The position numbers and the translations under genes were made by a program. 64,000 nucleotides of DNA from Acidisarcina polymorpha (lineage in GTDB: Bacteria > Acidobacteriota > Terriglobia > Terriglobales > Acidobacteriaceae): positions 62,001-126,000 of the forward strand of contig NZ_CP030843.1 in NCBI RefSeq assembly GCF_003330725.1. Direction: 5' to 3'. Below are positions 9,227 through 17,870 of this stretch, one piece after another. A model generated the notes under the pieces. That model saw nothing but the letters and a program-made list of their open reading frames with translations, ran no database searches and was not told the origin of the DNA. Within the stretch, counting starts at the first letter, position 1, and each line of letters begins with the position of its first letter.

Positions 9227-9546
9227 TTTCGCGTGACTCGGGACAACCTTGCTGGCGTCAACCATACGACGCGCGACCGGTTCTGTTGGCGCTTTTACTC
9301 GTCTCAGCTTTTGTTCCACTTTTTACACGCTGGCGAGGATCTCGACCAGAGATACGGAGCATAGCGCAGACCACTATGGTTGGTTGTTTTTCGCCATGAC
9401 AAGAACTGCAAGCGTTGTACATAGTACTTTTCAAGTAGAGCGGCACGAGGATCGTCAGAACTCGGCGCTAGCGGCGCATACAAGTACTTCAGAAAGCGAA
9501 GGATGGAGAGGATAAAGACAATTTGAGCGGCAGCGGCTTTATGTTC

Positions 9547-9586
9547 CACTACCTCTCTATCCTTAACACTACCTCTCTATCCTTAA
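9547..9586 (+). repeat. Perfect tandem pair of a 20-bp repeat with iteron core
   Basis: CACTACCTCTCTATCCTTAA occurs at 9547-9566 and again, without spacer, at 9567-9586. Its complement contains ATAGAGAGGT, the first ten bases of the iteron consensus found at 12.9-14.4 kb. A 20-bp spacing puts both copies on nearly the same helix face, as expected for binding by a multimeric or iteron-binding protein such as RepA. The binding role is inference. Confidence 0.75.
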
Positions 9587-9647
9587 AGACGAAGGCTCAA
9601 AGAGCCCTACCTCGCCGCGGCAAGAAGCCGCGAAAAGTAGCCATTAA

Positions 9648-9687
9648 GACATAATCAGACTTGAGCAGACATAATCAGACTTTGGCA
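9648..9687 (+). repeat. Second tandem 20-bp repeat pair
   Basis: GACATAATCAGACTT begins at 9648 and again at 9668, exactly 20 bp apart, with similar tails (GAGCA, TGGCA). It lies about 70-110 bases before the small plasmid gene and shares no sequence with the pair at 9547. A likely operator for autoregulation or a partition-type site; no protein can be assigned. Confidence 0.65.
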
Positions 9688-9755
9688 TACTTAAACACAG
9701 AAAAACATACTTTTCTCGTTTGCCACCGTAGCCGGAGTTGTGGAATACTCGCGAT

Positions 9756-10250
9756 GTGAATAGTACCCTTCACACTGGACATCCGAAGCCCCCCGAAGTA
9801 GTCGCTCTAATAGAACTTTTTGAGCGGCGCTGCGGAGCACAGTGGACCAGCGCTCGTCCCCTCAAGGGGTTGGCACCTCAGTTGTCGGCTGTGCGCGCAC
9901 TAGGCCTGACGTGGAAGGAAATCTGGATGGAACTGGTCAACTGCGGGTATCGCGGCCGATATCCCCAATTCACGAGAATGACTCACTTGCTATTCGCGCG
10001 CAGCTCGGAAAAAGTAGAAGCGAGAACCTCACTCCCCCTCCCTGTCTCTCTTGCGGCTGATTCTCAAGCAGCACCAATTGTTTCGCGAATCGAAGGGCAC
10101 GTTGTGCAAGAAAGTATGGACTGGCGAGCCCAGCGGGAAAGCATTCGGGCCAAGGCTCGGGGGGATGCGGAGTTGTATCGTCAAGCGGAGGAAGAGCGAA
10201 AAAAGAAGGTTTTCACTCTCCCGGAATTTATAGGCCGCCAGGAGTCGTAA
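9756..10250 (+). CDS. Hypothetical plasmid-type protein
   Basis: About 164 residues if the GTG at 9756 is used; a TTG at 9738 gives 170. No recognised family. The central segment LGLTWKEIWMELVNCGYRG reads like a helix-turn-helix of the kind seen in small plasmid transfer or mobilisation accessory proteins. The C-terminal third is charged and probably helical (RAQRESIRAKARGDAELYRQ, EEERKKK). Two tandem repeat pairs just upstream suggest self-regulation. It lies between a relaxase remnant and the repA region, which fits a plasmid maintenance or transfer role, but this is inference. Confidence 0.55.
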   Translation: MNSTLHTGHPKPPEVVALIELFERRCGAQWTSARPLKGLAPQLSAVRALGLTWKEIWMELVNCGYRGRYPQFTRMTHLLFARSSEKVEARTSLPLPVSLAADSQAAPIVSRIEGHVVQESMDWRAQRESIRAKARGDAELYRQAEEERKKKVFTLPEFIGRQES

Positions 10251-10261
10251 TCGGGGGGTGG

Positions 10262-10639
10262 CGAGGCTCCACGTTTCAGGAGATGGCGCTCCGCTATGTC
10301 CAGGCGCAGCTTGTCCAGGTCATTCAGTCTGCCGGCTGCAATGCAACCCACAATCTTGAGCAAAGGCTCGCCCGATGGCTACTGATTTGTGCGGATCGAG
10401 CCCATAGCGACACCTTCGAGATGTCGCATGAATATCTGGCCCAGATGTTGGGAGCGAGCAGGCCAACTGTCTCTATAACGGCCTTCATTCTGAAAGGACG
10501 GCAGCTTATCGAGTACAACCATGGACTCATCCACATCCTCGACGTTGCCGGGCTTGAAAAGGTGGCTTGTGAGTGCTATCAGGTCATCAAGGAACACCTC
10601 AATAACTATGCCGAGTTTGAGAGCTCCATCACCGCGTAG
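10262..10639 (+). pseudogene. Crp/Fnr-family regulator, C-terminal DNA-binding fragment
   Basis: About 120 residues covering the dimer helix (ALRYVQAQLVQVIQSAGCNA), the LEQRLARWLLICADRA segment and the winged HTH (SHEYLAQMLGASRPTVSITA), then a tail with CECYQVIKEH. This matches the second half of Crp/Fnr-type regulators; the N-terminal cyclic-nucleotide-binding barrel is missing. The ATG at 10283 could yield a free HTH domain, but the join at about 10262, right after the preceding gene's stop, looks like a breakpoint. Confidence 0.75.
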
Positions 10640-10998
10640 GGATCTACGCCAAATGAGACATTTACTGTGTTGGGGACGAGTGGATAAGGCCTATGGAGAA
10701 GCCGCGATCTGCACGTTGTGTAGGTCACAGATTGCCGGATTGGAGGTGCCCTTTTAAAAGAGATCGTCCGCCGTCAAGATCCTCTTTGCCCGTGAAGTCG
10801 AATATCAATGAGTCAGCGGACGTCATTCCTTAGTACCTCTTCTGTTGTCATCGTTGCTGCCCATTCCTTCTTCTGGAATCGAGTTGCGGCTCCCAGAGCT
10901 ACTAAGACAGCATATTGCAGTCGCGACGATTGTATTCCACGTCGTTTTGCTTACAATCGCCTGCACTCGGAGAGAGCGGATAAACACCTTTAGTTGCC
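10640..10998 (+). other. Intergenic stretch, nothing recognised
   Basis: Both strands were read. A 34-codon frame from 10653 with a CTLC pair is present but unsupported. No repeat, terminator or RNA was seen. It lies downstream of the Crp fragment and downstream of the convergent ferritin-like gene. Confidence 0.4.
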
Positions 10999-11991
10999 TC
11001 AGCTGAAGAGTCCATTCAGACCAGCGGGAAAGAAAACTCCTGTGTACTTCGTGCCGGTGGGTAAAACAGTAGCGTTACCGGTCACGATTTGCAGCACTTG
11101 CGTTGTCGTTCGGCTGTAGGTCCTAGAGTAGTTTGGCGAGGCGGTCTGCGCATCGACAATCGTTGCCGCTCCAAGAGTAGAACCGGTGGCCTCAACAGAC
11201 ACAGACTGGAAACCCACTCCGATGTCGTCGACGGTAGGGCTGCCATCAAGCGCCATCCGAGTCGCTGAAATCTTCTGCGTGTAGCCCTGAAGACCTACTG
11301 TTCCCGTTGGATCCGCACCGAAAATTGAGGTGCGAACGAGTCCTGCATGGTAGGCCTCAACTGCCAGGATGCCCGCGGCCGCAGCCAGATTGGCCGGCGT
11401 GGTAATCAGGGGCGCGGCGCCGCTGTATGCGGTCACGCCGACGTCCTCGAAAATATAGGCTCCTATCAGGAAGTTGAGGTCATTGGCGAAAGGGTCGAAA
11501 GTGGTAGCAATACCTGCCGCACCTGCCAAGGTGTTGAAGCTATTAAAAAGATCGAGATTAGGTTGAGCTACAGCGGAGGAACCCAACGCGCCGCGGAGAA
11601 AGCTGACGTGGTTGCGCTCCTCCTTGGCGGTTTCTGTGGCATAGGCTTGGATGGCTGGTATCGTCCAGGACACCAGGCAACCGGCAGGACCGCCCGGCTT
11701 GGTGACGACTGTACCACCACCTGTGGCCGAGGTACCCGTGCCAATTCCAAGGCCGAGTTGATTGATGGTCATACCTGCTGTTGCCAGAGTATAAAACTGC
11801 GACTCGAGATATTCCAGGTTGAGGGCGAAGTTGAGGATGTCTGAGTCGGTGTAAGTCGCTGAGGTCTGTGCTTCCGCCAGTTTGACACCCGCAAAGGCTA
11901 GGCCGGCGAGAGCCGCACCGCCAAGGGCAAGCATCTTTCGGCGACTGTTAACGATCACTTCATCAAGTTGCTGCGTTTCTGAGGTTGCCAT
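10999..11991 (-). CDS. Ferritin-like domain protein, Tat-exported
   Basis: 330 residues. SRRKMLALGGAALAGLAFAG at residues 16-35 is a twin-arginine signal, so the protein is exported folded, probably with metal. The mature part matches the Ferritin_2/desiccation-related type: LNFALNLEYLESQFY with a Glu pair on the first helix, ETAKEERNHVSFLRGALGS (E..RNH pattern), DLNFLIGAYIFEDVGVTAY and AAAAGILAVEAYHAGLVR. These Glu and His residues would form a di-metal site in a four-helix bundle. The actual activity of this family is not established. A truncated paralog follows upstream at 12004. Confidence 0.88.
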   Translation of the reverse strand: MATSETQQLDEVIVNSRRKMLALGGAALAGLAFAGVKLAEAQTSATYTDSDILNFALNLEYLESQFYTLATAGMTINQLGLGIGTGTSATGGGTVVTKPGGPAGCLVSWTIPAIQAYATETAKEERNHVSFLRGALGSSAVAQPNLDLFNSFNTLAGAAGIATTFDPFANDLNFLIGAYIFEDVGVTAYSGAAPLITTPANLAAAAGILAVEAYHAGLVRTSIFGADPTGTVGLQGYTQKISATRMALDGSPTVDDIGVGFQSVSVEATGSTLGAATIVDAQTASPNYSRTYSRTTTQVLQIVTGNATVLPTGTKYTGVFFPAGLNGLFS

Positions 11992-12003
11992 TGATCTCCA
12001 TCC

Positions 12004-12843
12004 TTAGCTATTGGTGACGCTGATGTTCCCGTTCATTCCGTCCGGGTAGAAGCCGCCGCCCTTGACACCAGCGCCGGAAGCGGTTGCATAGACAATATGG
12101 AGAACTTGATCTGTGGTGCGGCTGAACGCAATCGAGTTCATCGTGTCGGCAGCAACGATGCTGCTCGCCGGCGTGTAAGCAGTTGCCACAAACGGAATGG
12201 CATAGGGAGGAAGCGCGGTCAAAGGAGTTTCGTTCCCCCCACCGAGACTGGCGCGGAGCGTGCTGATCTGGTTGGCATAGTTTACGTAAGCATTGTTCGG
12301 CGTAAGCATCGATGCCGTGGACGTCCCAGTCGCAATCGAATCTGCGATGAGCAGGACGCGTATTTCAGCGGCGTGATACGCTTCGACTGCCATGATCGAA
12401 GCAGCAGCAGCCAGGTATGTTTTTCCTGTCGTCGTATTGCTAAGCAGACCCGCTGCGCCGTGGTATGCCGTCACGCCAACATCCTCAAACACGAACGCAC
12501 CCACCAGAAGCGTTTCGTAGCTCGCGAACGGATTGAAGCTTGCCCCGATGCCTGCCGCCATCGCTGCCGCGTTGAAGCTATTCATCAAATCGAGATTCGG
12601 CCGCTCTACCGCATCCGCGCCAAGTGCAGATCGCAGGAAACGTACATGGTCTAACTCGTTCTGTGCGATCTCATACAAATAGTTTTGCTGAACAGTGGTT
12701 AGATTCGGAACCATAGTGGTCGCTGGAACCACGACTGTACTCGTTGCGTTCCCAGTATCGGCTGCGGAGAGCCCACTCCCAGTCGCTGCCCGGAGATAAA
12801 ATTCAGCTTCCAGGTATTCGAGGTTGGTTTGATTGATTACGCA
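12004..12843 (-). pseudogene. Ferritin-like domain protein, N-terminus replaced by plasmid repeats
   Basis: A paralog of the 10999-11991 gene with the same helix motifs: TNLEYLEAEFYLRAATGSGL, YEIAQNELDHVRFLRSALGA, LLVGAFVFEDVGVTAYHGAA and AAASIMAVEAYHAAEIR. Upstream of the first helix the homology stops; the frame continues to 13203 only by reading through the iteron repeats (the same peptide, containing CLQSVPAYLS, recurs). The Tat signal and native start are missing. The iteron array therefore appears to have been joined into this gene, or the array expanded over it. Probably not expressed as a proper exported protein. Confidence 0.75.
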
Positions 12844-12921
12844 CTTGGTAGATGCGCCGCAACTGTATCGCACCTGATCTGAAGACGTTTTCGTGCCGAG
12901 CAGTTGCACGACACTATATCC

Positions 12922-14446
12922 TGCCACCCAACCTCGCACTTCGCTGAGCTGGGGAATACGCGCGGAGTGCATAGAGAGGTACGCTGGCACAGATTGCAAG
13001 CAGTATGGTCGTTTTCTCTTCCAAGTGCCGCGTTTTATGTAACGTTCGATGTGTGCACTGCCAGCCAACCTCGCAGTTCGCTGCGCTGGGTATACGCGCG
13101 GAGTAAATAGAGAGGTACGCTGGCACAGATTGCAAGCAGTATGGTCGTTTTCTCTTCCAAGTGCCGCGTTTATGTAACGTTCGATGTGTGCCCTGCCAGC
13201 CAACCTCGCAGTTCACTGAGCTTTGGGAATGCGCGCGGAGTAACTAGAGAGGTATGCTGGCACAGTATTGCAAGCAGTAGGTTCGTTTTCTCTTCCAAGT
13301 GCCGCGTTTTGGCCGCTAGCTGTAACCTTCACCGAGACCCGGTGGGTTCGCCCCTAGTGGCAATTCTGCATTCGGCCGAAAGCTACTTCCTGCCGCCGCA
13401 TGCGCACACACCGTTACGCTTGAAATAGATCTATTTGGCGACTTTCTATGCTCCACTCGTCGAAAGTAGGAAGTGACAAGCCTTCCTTAATCTCCCTAAT
13501 CAAGAGTTGCTGAGCCATTTTCAGAGGTACGCTGGCACAGATTGCAAGCAGTATGGTCGTTTTCTCTTCCAAGTGCCGCGTTTTATGTAACGTTCGATGT
13601 GTGCCCTGCCAGCCAACCTCTCTGTTGCTGAGATTTTGCGATGTGCGCGGAGTACATAGAGAGGTACGCTGGCACAGTTTCCAAGCAGTGCCGCCGTTTC
13701 CCTCTTTCAAGTCCCGCATTTTGTGTAACTTCGATGTGCGCACTGCCAGCGAACCTCTCTGTTCGCTGAGCTTTTGCAACGCGCGCGGAGTACATAGAGA
13801 GGTACGCTGGCACAATTTCCAAGCAGTACCGCATTTTGTATGACTTTCAATGTGCACACTGCCAGCCAACCTCTCTGTTCGCTAAGCTTTTGGGATGTGA
13901 GCGGAGTACATAGAGAGGTACGCTGGCACGGTTTTCCAAGCAATGCCGACGTTTCCACTCCAAGTGCCGCTTTGTATGACTTTCGATTAGGGCGCTACCA
14001 GCCAACCTCTCTGTTCGCTGAGCTTTGGTATGGGCGGGGAACGCATAGAGAGGTGCGCTGGCACAATCCAAGCAGTTCCGTCATTTCGCCTATTCGAAGG
14101 GCCGCTTTTTGCACAACTTTTCGATGTGCGCTGCCAACCAACCTCACTATTTCAACGAAGAATCTCCTACACTTCAGGAACGAAGCCTGAAATAGAGAGG
14201 TTGGCTGGCACAAGTGAGCCTCTCCAAGCCTTAAGTGCAGCGCATGAGTCCCTGATTCATTCCGGAAGAGGATAGAGCGGCTGGCTGGCAATCTGAATAG
14301 GGCCGTCGGTGATTTTAGAGACGTTGGCTGGCAGGTTTAGAGAGGTCCGCAGTCACAAATGGTGAGGCTGGCTGGCATGGAATGCGAGTGGTGTGCTGGC
14401 ACGGAACGAGAGGTGCGCTGGCAAAAATAGAGAGGTGCGCTGGCAA
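12922..14446 (+). repeat. Iteron array, putative plasmid replication origin (oriV)
   Basis: Direct iterons with consensus ATAGAGAGGTNCGCTGGCA occur at about 12971, 13107, 13244, 13521 (partial), 13656, 13794, 13910, 14045, 14192, 14272 and 14314, with further variants up to 14446. Inverted counterparts (TGCCAGCCAACCTCTCT) occur at about 12922, 13059, 13194, 13607, 13744, 13860, 13996 and 14132. Together they form about eight units of roughly 136 bp (one unit about 116), each with one inverted and one direct iteron about 50 bp apart. Past 14190 the iterons are crowded and mostly direct. The array ends about 115 bases before repA. This layout matches iteron-type theta replicons, where the Rep protein binds iterons for initiation and copy control. 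Confidence 0.85.
13311..13523 (-). repeat. Inverted copy of the repA 3' end inside the iteron array
   Basis: This 213-bp block is the reverse complement of 15980-16195, apart from 2-base and 1-base length differences in C runs. It includes the last 36 codons of repA (starting MAQQLLIREIKEGLSLPTFD) and the sequence after its stop. It interrupts the 136-bp repeat series between two units. The open frame at 13414-13869 that appears to encode a Rep-like tail is a by-product. Confidence 0.9.
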
Positions 14447-14562
14447 AGAACGATCGCAAAGTACTTTTATAATCAATGATTTACACGCGGCTATAGTTCT
14501 TAGGTGTCTTTACAGTTGTTGTATTTTCTATAGCATTCAACAAACAGCACGACCTCAACCAC

Positions 14563-16089
14563 ATGCCCAAAAATTCGCCACTCCAAAAAAAAGATCAGCG
14601 TTTGGCGCTAATGCCGATTGCTGTTGATGTTGATCTTGTTCGATTCGAGAAAAACTTGCTTCAAATAGGTTTCTTTGGAGCAAATGACGGAAGGGATAAG
14701 CATCGCACGACGCGACGAGTGGAGCAAGTCGTTATCCGCAATGGGCATAAGGTCAAGGTAGCCGCTGAGTTTCGCGCTTCCGAACAGCTTGGCTTGCCCT
14801 CAACGACCGATCGAGATAAATTCATTGCCTTGCTCAAGATCGTCAGCGAAGAGCGCACAAGACAAGGGCAGATATCGAACCCCATCACGTTTAGTGGCTA
14901 CCGGATGATCCAGGAGCTGGGTCTGGCGCGTAATGGTGAGATTTATGAGGAGATTCTTCGCTGGGGAAAGCGGATGACCGATACGACAATCACCTCGGAG
15001 CAAGTAGTGTATCGAGCTGATAAGAAGCATTACTCGGATGAGGTACTCCATGTATTTCGATCGTTCAGGAGGACTGGAAGCAGCAAACTGGATGGAGCCG
15101 AAAAACAGGAGAATTACGAGGTCGTCCTCGAGGACTGGCTACTCGAAAATCTCAGGCAGCGATATGTAATTCCCGAGGATTTTAATGCCTACAAACAGCT
15201 CACTCGTCCAACAGCGAAGGGCATTTTCGGCAACTTGCATCTATGGTTTCACGCGAGCCAGGGAAAACCCATTGAAAAGGATTACACCGAGCTATGTAAT
15301 CTCTTGAACATTCAGGCGTACCCCCATTTGTCAAAGATCAAGTCAACGATGGGACATTCGTTGAACGAGTTGGTGGGCATCAAATACCTCTCAAAATGGG
15401 ACGTTCAGCCTATGTCAAGCAAGGCTGGGTACAAGGTGGTAATGTCTCCTGGAGTTGAACTGCTTCGGATCATCCAAGATTCCCGTTCCGAACCACGGGA
15501 GTCGGTGGTTGTGGAAGCGCATCCCAGCTTAAGTGAAGGTTCCGAGAACGCTGTAAAGCTTCTTATGAAGCACGGAATCGCCGCCGGAAAGGCAAGAGAG
15601 CTCGCCCAACGTTTCGACGCAGACACGATCACGGATACCGTCGAGTATTTCGAGTGTGAACAAAGTGCCGGCAAGCGGAGCCGCGTTCAGAATCCATGTG
15701 GCTTAATCATATGGGCCTTGGAACATCAGGCGCCCGTACCAGCTGGTTTCATCAGTAGCCGACGTAGAGAAGAAATGCATCAAGCCGAAGAACGAGAGCG
15801 CGCAAGGCAAAGTGCCCTGATCTCGCTTCGGGTCACCTACGAGAACTGGGTCGAGAAGAAGTGCGCTCAGGCGCTTGATGTTCAATATCCAGGTTCACAG
15901 TTGCAAGAAAAGCTCGAAGAACTGGTGAAAAGCAAGCAGAACGATATGTATTTCGTCAGAGTTACCGCAGAACAGCGATTGAAAATGGCTCAGCAACTCT
16001 TGATTAGGGAGATTAAGGAAGGCTTGTCACTTCCTACTTTCGACGAGTGGAGCATAGAAAGTCGCCAAATAGATCTATTTCAAGCGTAA
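14563..16089 (+). CDS. Plasmid replication initiator protein (RepA / RPA family)
   Basis: 508 residues. The N-terminal half resembles the replication initiator protein A (RPA) family: residues 20-35 (MPIAVDVDLVRFEKNLLQIG), a winged-helix-like segment at LPSTTDRDKFIALLKIVSEE and ITFSGYRMIQELGLARNG, then LFHASQ-type GNLHLWFHASQGKPIEKDYTE. The C-terminal half has two helical charged stretches. The immediately upstream iteron array and a truncated SSB gene downstream fit a role in plasmid replication. An ATG at 14563 is used; an AT-rich promoter-like region with TTTATAATC and TATAGT lies at 14465-14535. The gene's 3' 110 bp are copied in inverted form at 13311-13523. It appears intact. Confidence 0.85.
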   Translation: MPKNSPLQKKDQRLALMPIAVDVDLVRFEKNLLQIGFFGANDGRDKHRTTRRVEQVVIRNGHKVKVAAEFRASEQLGLPSTTDRDKFIALLKIVSEERTRQGQISNPITFSGYRMIQELGLARNGEIYEEILRWGKRMTDTTITSEQVVYRADKKHYSDEVLHVFRSFRRTGSSKLDGAEKQENYEVVLEDWLLENLRQRYVIPEDFNAYKQLTRPTAKGIFGNLHLWFHASQGKPIEKDYTELCNLLNIQAYPHLSKIKSTMGHSLNELVGIKYLSKWDVQPMSSKAGYKVVMSPGVELLRIIQDSRSEPRESVVVEAHPSLSEGSENAVKLLMKHGIAAGKARELAQRFDADTITDTVEYFECEQSAGKRSRVQNPCGLIIWALEHQAPVPAGFISSRRREEMHQAEERERARQSALISLRVTYENWVEKKCAQALDVQYPGSQLQEKLEELVKSKQNDMYFVRVTAEQRLKMAQQLLIREIKEGLSLPTFDEWSIESRQIDLFQA

Positions 16090-16101
16090 CGGTGTGTGCG
16101 C

Positions 16102-16299
16102 ATGCGGCGGCAGGGAAGTAGCTTTCGGCCGAATGCAGAATTGCCACTAGGGGGGCGAACCCACCGGGTCTCGGTGAAGGTTACAGCTAGCGGCCTGGAC
16201 ATCGAATTGTGCGGGGGCAAAGAGGTTCTTTTCCTTTCGTGGCTGGAACTTTACGAGAGCGCCATTGCATGTGAGAGGAAGCAGGCGCGGAAAGAGTAG
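16102..16299 (+). CDS. Small hypothetical protein downstream of repA
   Basis: About 65 residues from the ATG at 16102 (a GTG at 16096 is possible), starting 13 bases after the repA stop. The middle reads HRVSVKVTASGLDIELCGGK and then EVLFLSWLELYESAIACERK, a plausible small beta-strand plus helix protein. No family recognised. No clear ribosome-binding site, so it may be coupled to repA. The first 30 codons lie in the block duplicated at 13311-13523. Confidence 0.5.
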   Translation: MRRQGSSFRPNAELPLGGRTHRVSVKVTASGLDIELCGGKEVLFLSWLELYESAIACERKQARKE

Positions 16300-16360
16300 C
16301 GAATGTTGAAGTCGTGCGAGCGGAAGTACGGGAGCAAGCCGCCCTGGGCAAACAAGGTCA

Positions 16361-16386
16361 AAGAATGGCTCTTGGGAGCCATTCTT
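16361..16386. terminator. Hairpin between convergent genes
   Basis: AAGAATGGCTC (16361-16371), loop TTGG, then GAGCCATTCTT (16376-16386): an 11-bp perfect stem. On the minus strand it is followed by TTTGACC. A second stem (GGACGCCCC/GGGGCGTCC, 16395-16419) overlaps the SSB stop. Located between the small gene after repA (+) and the SSB gene (-), so it may act in both directions. The U tract is short. Confidence 0.5.
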
Positions 16387-16403
16387 CCTCTCGGGGACGC
16401 CCC

Positions 16404-16737
16404 TTAGAAGGGGGCGTCCTCGGCATCAGGGGCTGCATCATCAGGCTCGTCAATGACTGCGGGCTGGTTGTAGTCGATCTTGCGGAGGGAGTTGGCTCGG
16501 ATGCTTAGGGCGAAGTGATCGACCTCATCGACCTTGTAGCGGCGCGGGATCAGTTTGCCTTCGACGATCACCGGGTCGCCCTTTTTCAGGGTGGCGGCGA
16601 ACTTGGTCATCGGCCCCCAGACCTCGATGTTGAACCAATCTGTCCTCTGGTGGGTCGAGCCGTTCTTCTCCCACTTCTCGTGAACGGCGATGGAGAAATT
16701 GACGACCTGCTGGTTGTTGACGGAGGGGCCCGAGCTT
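16404..16737 (-). pseudogene. ssb: Single-stranded DNA-binding protein, N-terminally truncated
   Basis: The frame on the minus strand reads SSGPSVNNQQVVNFSIAVHE, then TDWFNIEVWGPMTKFAATLK, KGDPVIVEGKLIPRRY and an acidic tail ending DAEDAPF. This is the OB-fold of SSB from strand 2 onward with the typical acidic C-terminal tip that recruits partner proteins. The first ~25 residues are cut where the IS110 element begins (about 16738). The internal ATG at 16610 would give only the tail half. It was probably part of the plasmid backbone with repA. Confidence 0.85.
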
Positions 16738-16792
16738 ATGTAATGGTCCGCCGCTCGCTACACTCTGAAGTTGCGTTCAGGAGGAGACCGTT

Positions 16793-17809
16793 ATGGCTAT
16801 TCGTACCGTTGGAATCGATGTTGCAAAATCCGTCTTTCACCTCGTCGCTCTTAATGAGAAGGGCTCCGTGGTAGTGAAGAAGAAGTTCTCGCGACCTCAG
16901 TTGCTGGTGTACACGGCGAACCTGAGGGCGGAGGTGATTGGGATGGAGGCTTGCTCCGGATCACACTATCTGGCTCGCATTCTTGCCAGCCAAGGCCACG
17001 ATGTCAGGCTCATGCCGGCGGAGTACGTGCGCCCGTATGTGAAGTCGAACAAGAACGACTTCATCGATGCAGAGGCGATTGCTGAGGCGGTGTTGCGGCC
17101 TACCATGCGCTTCGTTCCAATGAAGACGGAAGAGCAGCTCGATCTGCAGGCGCTTCACCGCGTGCGCGAGCGTTGGATTCAACGCAGGGTGGCGCTCACC
17201 AATCAGATCCGTGGATTTCTGCTTGAACGCGGTCTTCCGATACGGGTTGGATCCGAACATCTTCGAAAGAATTTGCCGGCGGTCTTGGAGGATGCGGAGA
17301 ATGGACTGAGCGACCGTTCACGCACGATTCTGTCAGCACTCCGAGAAGAGTGGGAAGAGCTAGAGGCAAAGATTGGCAATGTGACGGAGGAGATCGGCCG
17401 TATCTCCCGATCGAACGAATCGTGCAAACGTTTGACGGGTATTCCCGGGATCGGCCCGATCATCTCCACCGCTCTTGTCGCAGCAGTGGGCAATGCAGCA
17501 GCTTTCCGGACAGGCCGTGATATGGCCTCTTGGCTGGGGCTTGTTCCGCGGCAGCACTCCTCAGGTGGTAAGGCGAAGTTGCTGGGTATAAGCAAGCGGG
17601 GAAATCAGTACTTGCGGAAAATGCTGGTTGAGGGCGCTCGAGCCGCATTCGCACGACTAAACCGATCTCAGCATAGCTTCGGTCCCTGGATGGACGAGCT
17701 TGCAGTAAGGAAGCATTCCAATGTGGCTGTTGTGGCACTGGCCAACAAGCTGGCTCGTATCGCATGGGCCATTCTGACAACCGGTCAGCAGTACCGTCCC
17801 GCTGCGTAG
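16793..17809 (+). CDS. IS110-family transposase (DEDD)
   Basis: 338 residues. The N-terminal RuvC-like DEDD domain has GIDVAKSVFHLV (first Asp, residue 8), EVIGMEACSGSHYLA (Glu near 49) and KNDFIDAEAIAEA (Asp pair near 87). The C-terminal Transposase_20 domain has LTGIPGIGPIISTALVAAVG, FRTGRDMASWLGLVPRQHSS and GNQYLRKMLVEGARA (Ser-type catalytic region). Length and layout fit an intact IS110 transposase. Good AGGAGGAGACC site 5 bases before the ATG. Confidence 0.95.
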   Translation: MAIRTVGIDVAKSVFHLVALNEKGSVVVKKKFSRPQLLVYTANLRAEVIGMEACSGSHYLARILASQGHDVRLMPAEYVRPYVKSNKNDFIDAEAIAEAVLRPTMRFVPMKTEEQLDLQALHRVRERWIQRRVALTNQIRGFLLERGLPIRVGSEHLRKNLPAVLEDAENGLSDRSRTILSALREEWEELEAKIGNVTEEIGRISRSNESCKRLTGIPGIGPIISTALVAAVGNAAAFRTGRDMASWLGLVPRQHSSGGKAKLLGISKRGNQYLRKMLVEGARAAFARLNRSQHSFGPWMDELAVRKHSNVAVVALANKLARIAWAILTTGQQYRPAA

Positions 17810-17811
17810 AA

Positions 17812-17860
17812 GTGGTGGAAATGATGCAAATCGCTAGCGCGATTCACACATTCCCACCAC
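17812..17860 (+). terminator. Large imperfect palindrome after IS110 transposase
   Basis: GTGGTGGAAATG (17812-17823) pairs with CATTCCCACCAC (17849-17860) with one mismatch, and an inner hairpin AATCGC/GCGATT lies between. It starts 2 bases after the transposase stop. A matching arrangement follows the ISNCY transposase remnant at 26304-26406. It may be a transcription terminator or an IS end structure. Confidence 0.45.
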
Positions 17861-17870
17861 ACGGCTGCTA

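Larger units (their letters stand above)
9227..9755 (+). other. Non-coding stretch with tandem 20-bp repeats
   Basis: No convincing gene in 529 bases. The left part (9227-9540) shows nothing recognisable. The right part holds two perfect or near-perfect 20-bp tandem repeats (9547-9586, 9648-9687) and AT-rich sequence just before the small plasmid gene, so it probably contains its promoter and operator. Confidence 0.5.
16738..17870 (+). mobile_element. IS110-family insertion sequence
   Basis: A single transposase gene flanked by short non-coding ends. The left end truncates ssb at about 16738, where ATGTAATGGTCCGCCGC begins. The right end is not fixed; a palindromic hairpin at 17812-17860 follows the transposase. 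IS110 elements usually lack terminal inverted repeats and target duplications, so the boundaries are estimates. Confidence 0.75.

Noticed and set aside
8260-9261. 333-codon minus-strand frame taken as a gene
   Set aside because: It reads the relaxase remnant out of phase and runs into the IS6 remnant; the homologous frame is different.
12004-13203. Full 399-codon ferritin-like reading frame
   Set aside because: The first ~120 codons are translated iteron repeats; the true homology starts at the first ferritin helix.
13414-13869. Rep-like open frame in the array
   Set aside because: It joins the inverted repA tail to iteron sequence; the array is not coding.
12922-14446. CRISPR array
   Set aside because: The repeats are 136-bp compound units with opposed iterons and homologous spacers; there are no unique spacers or cas genes, while a repA lies beside it.
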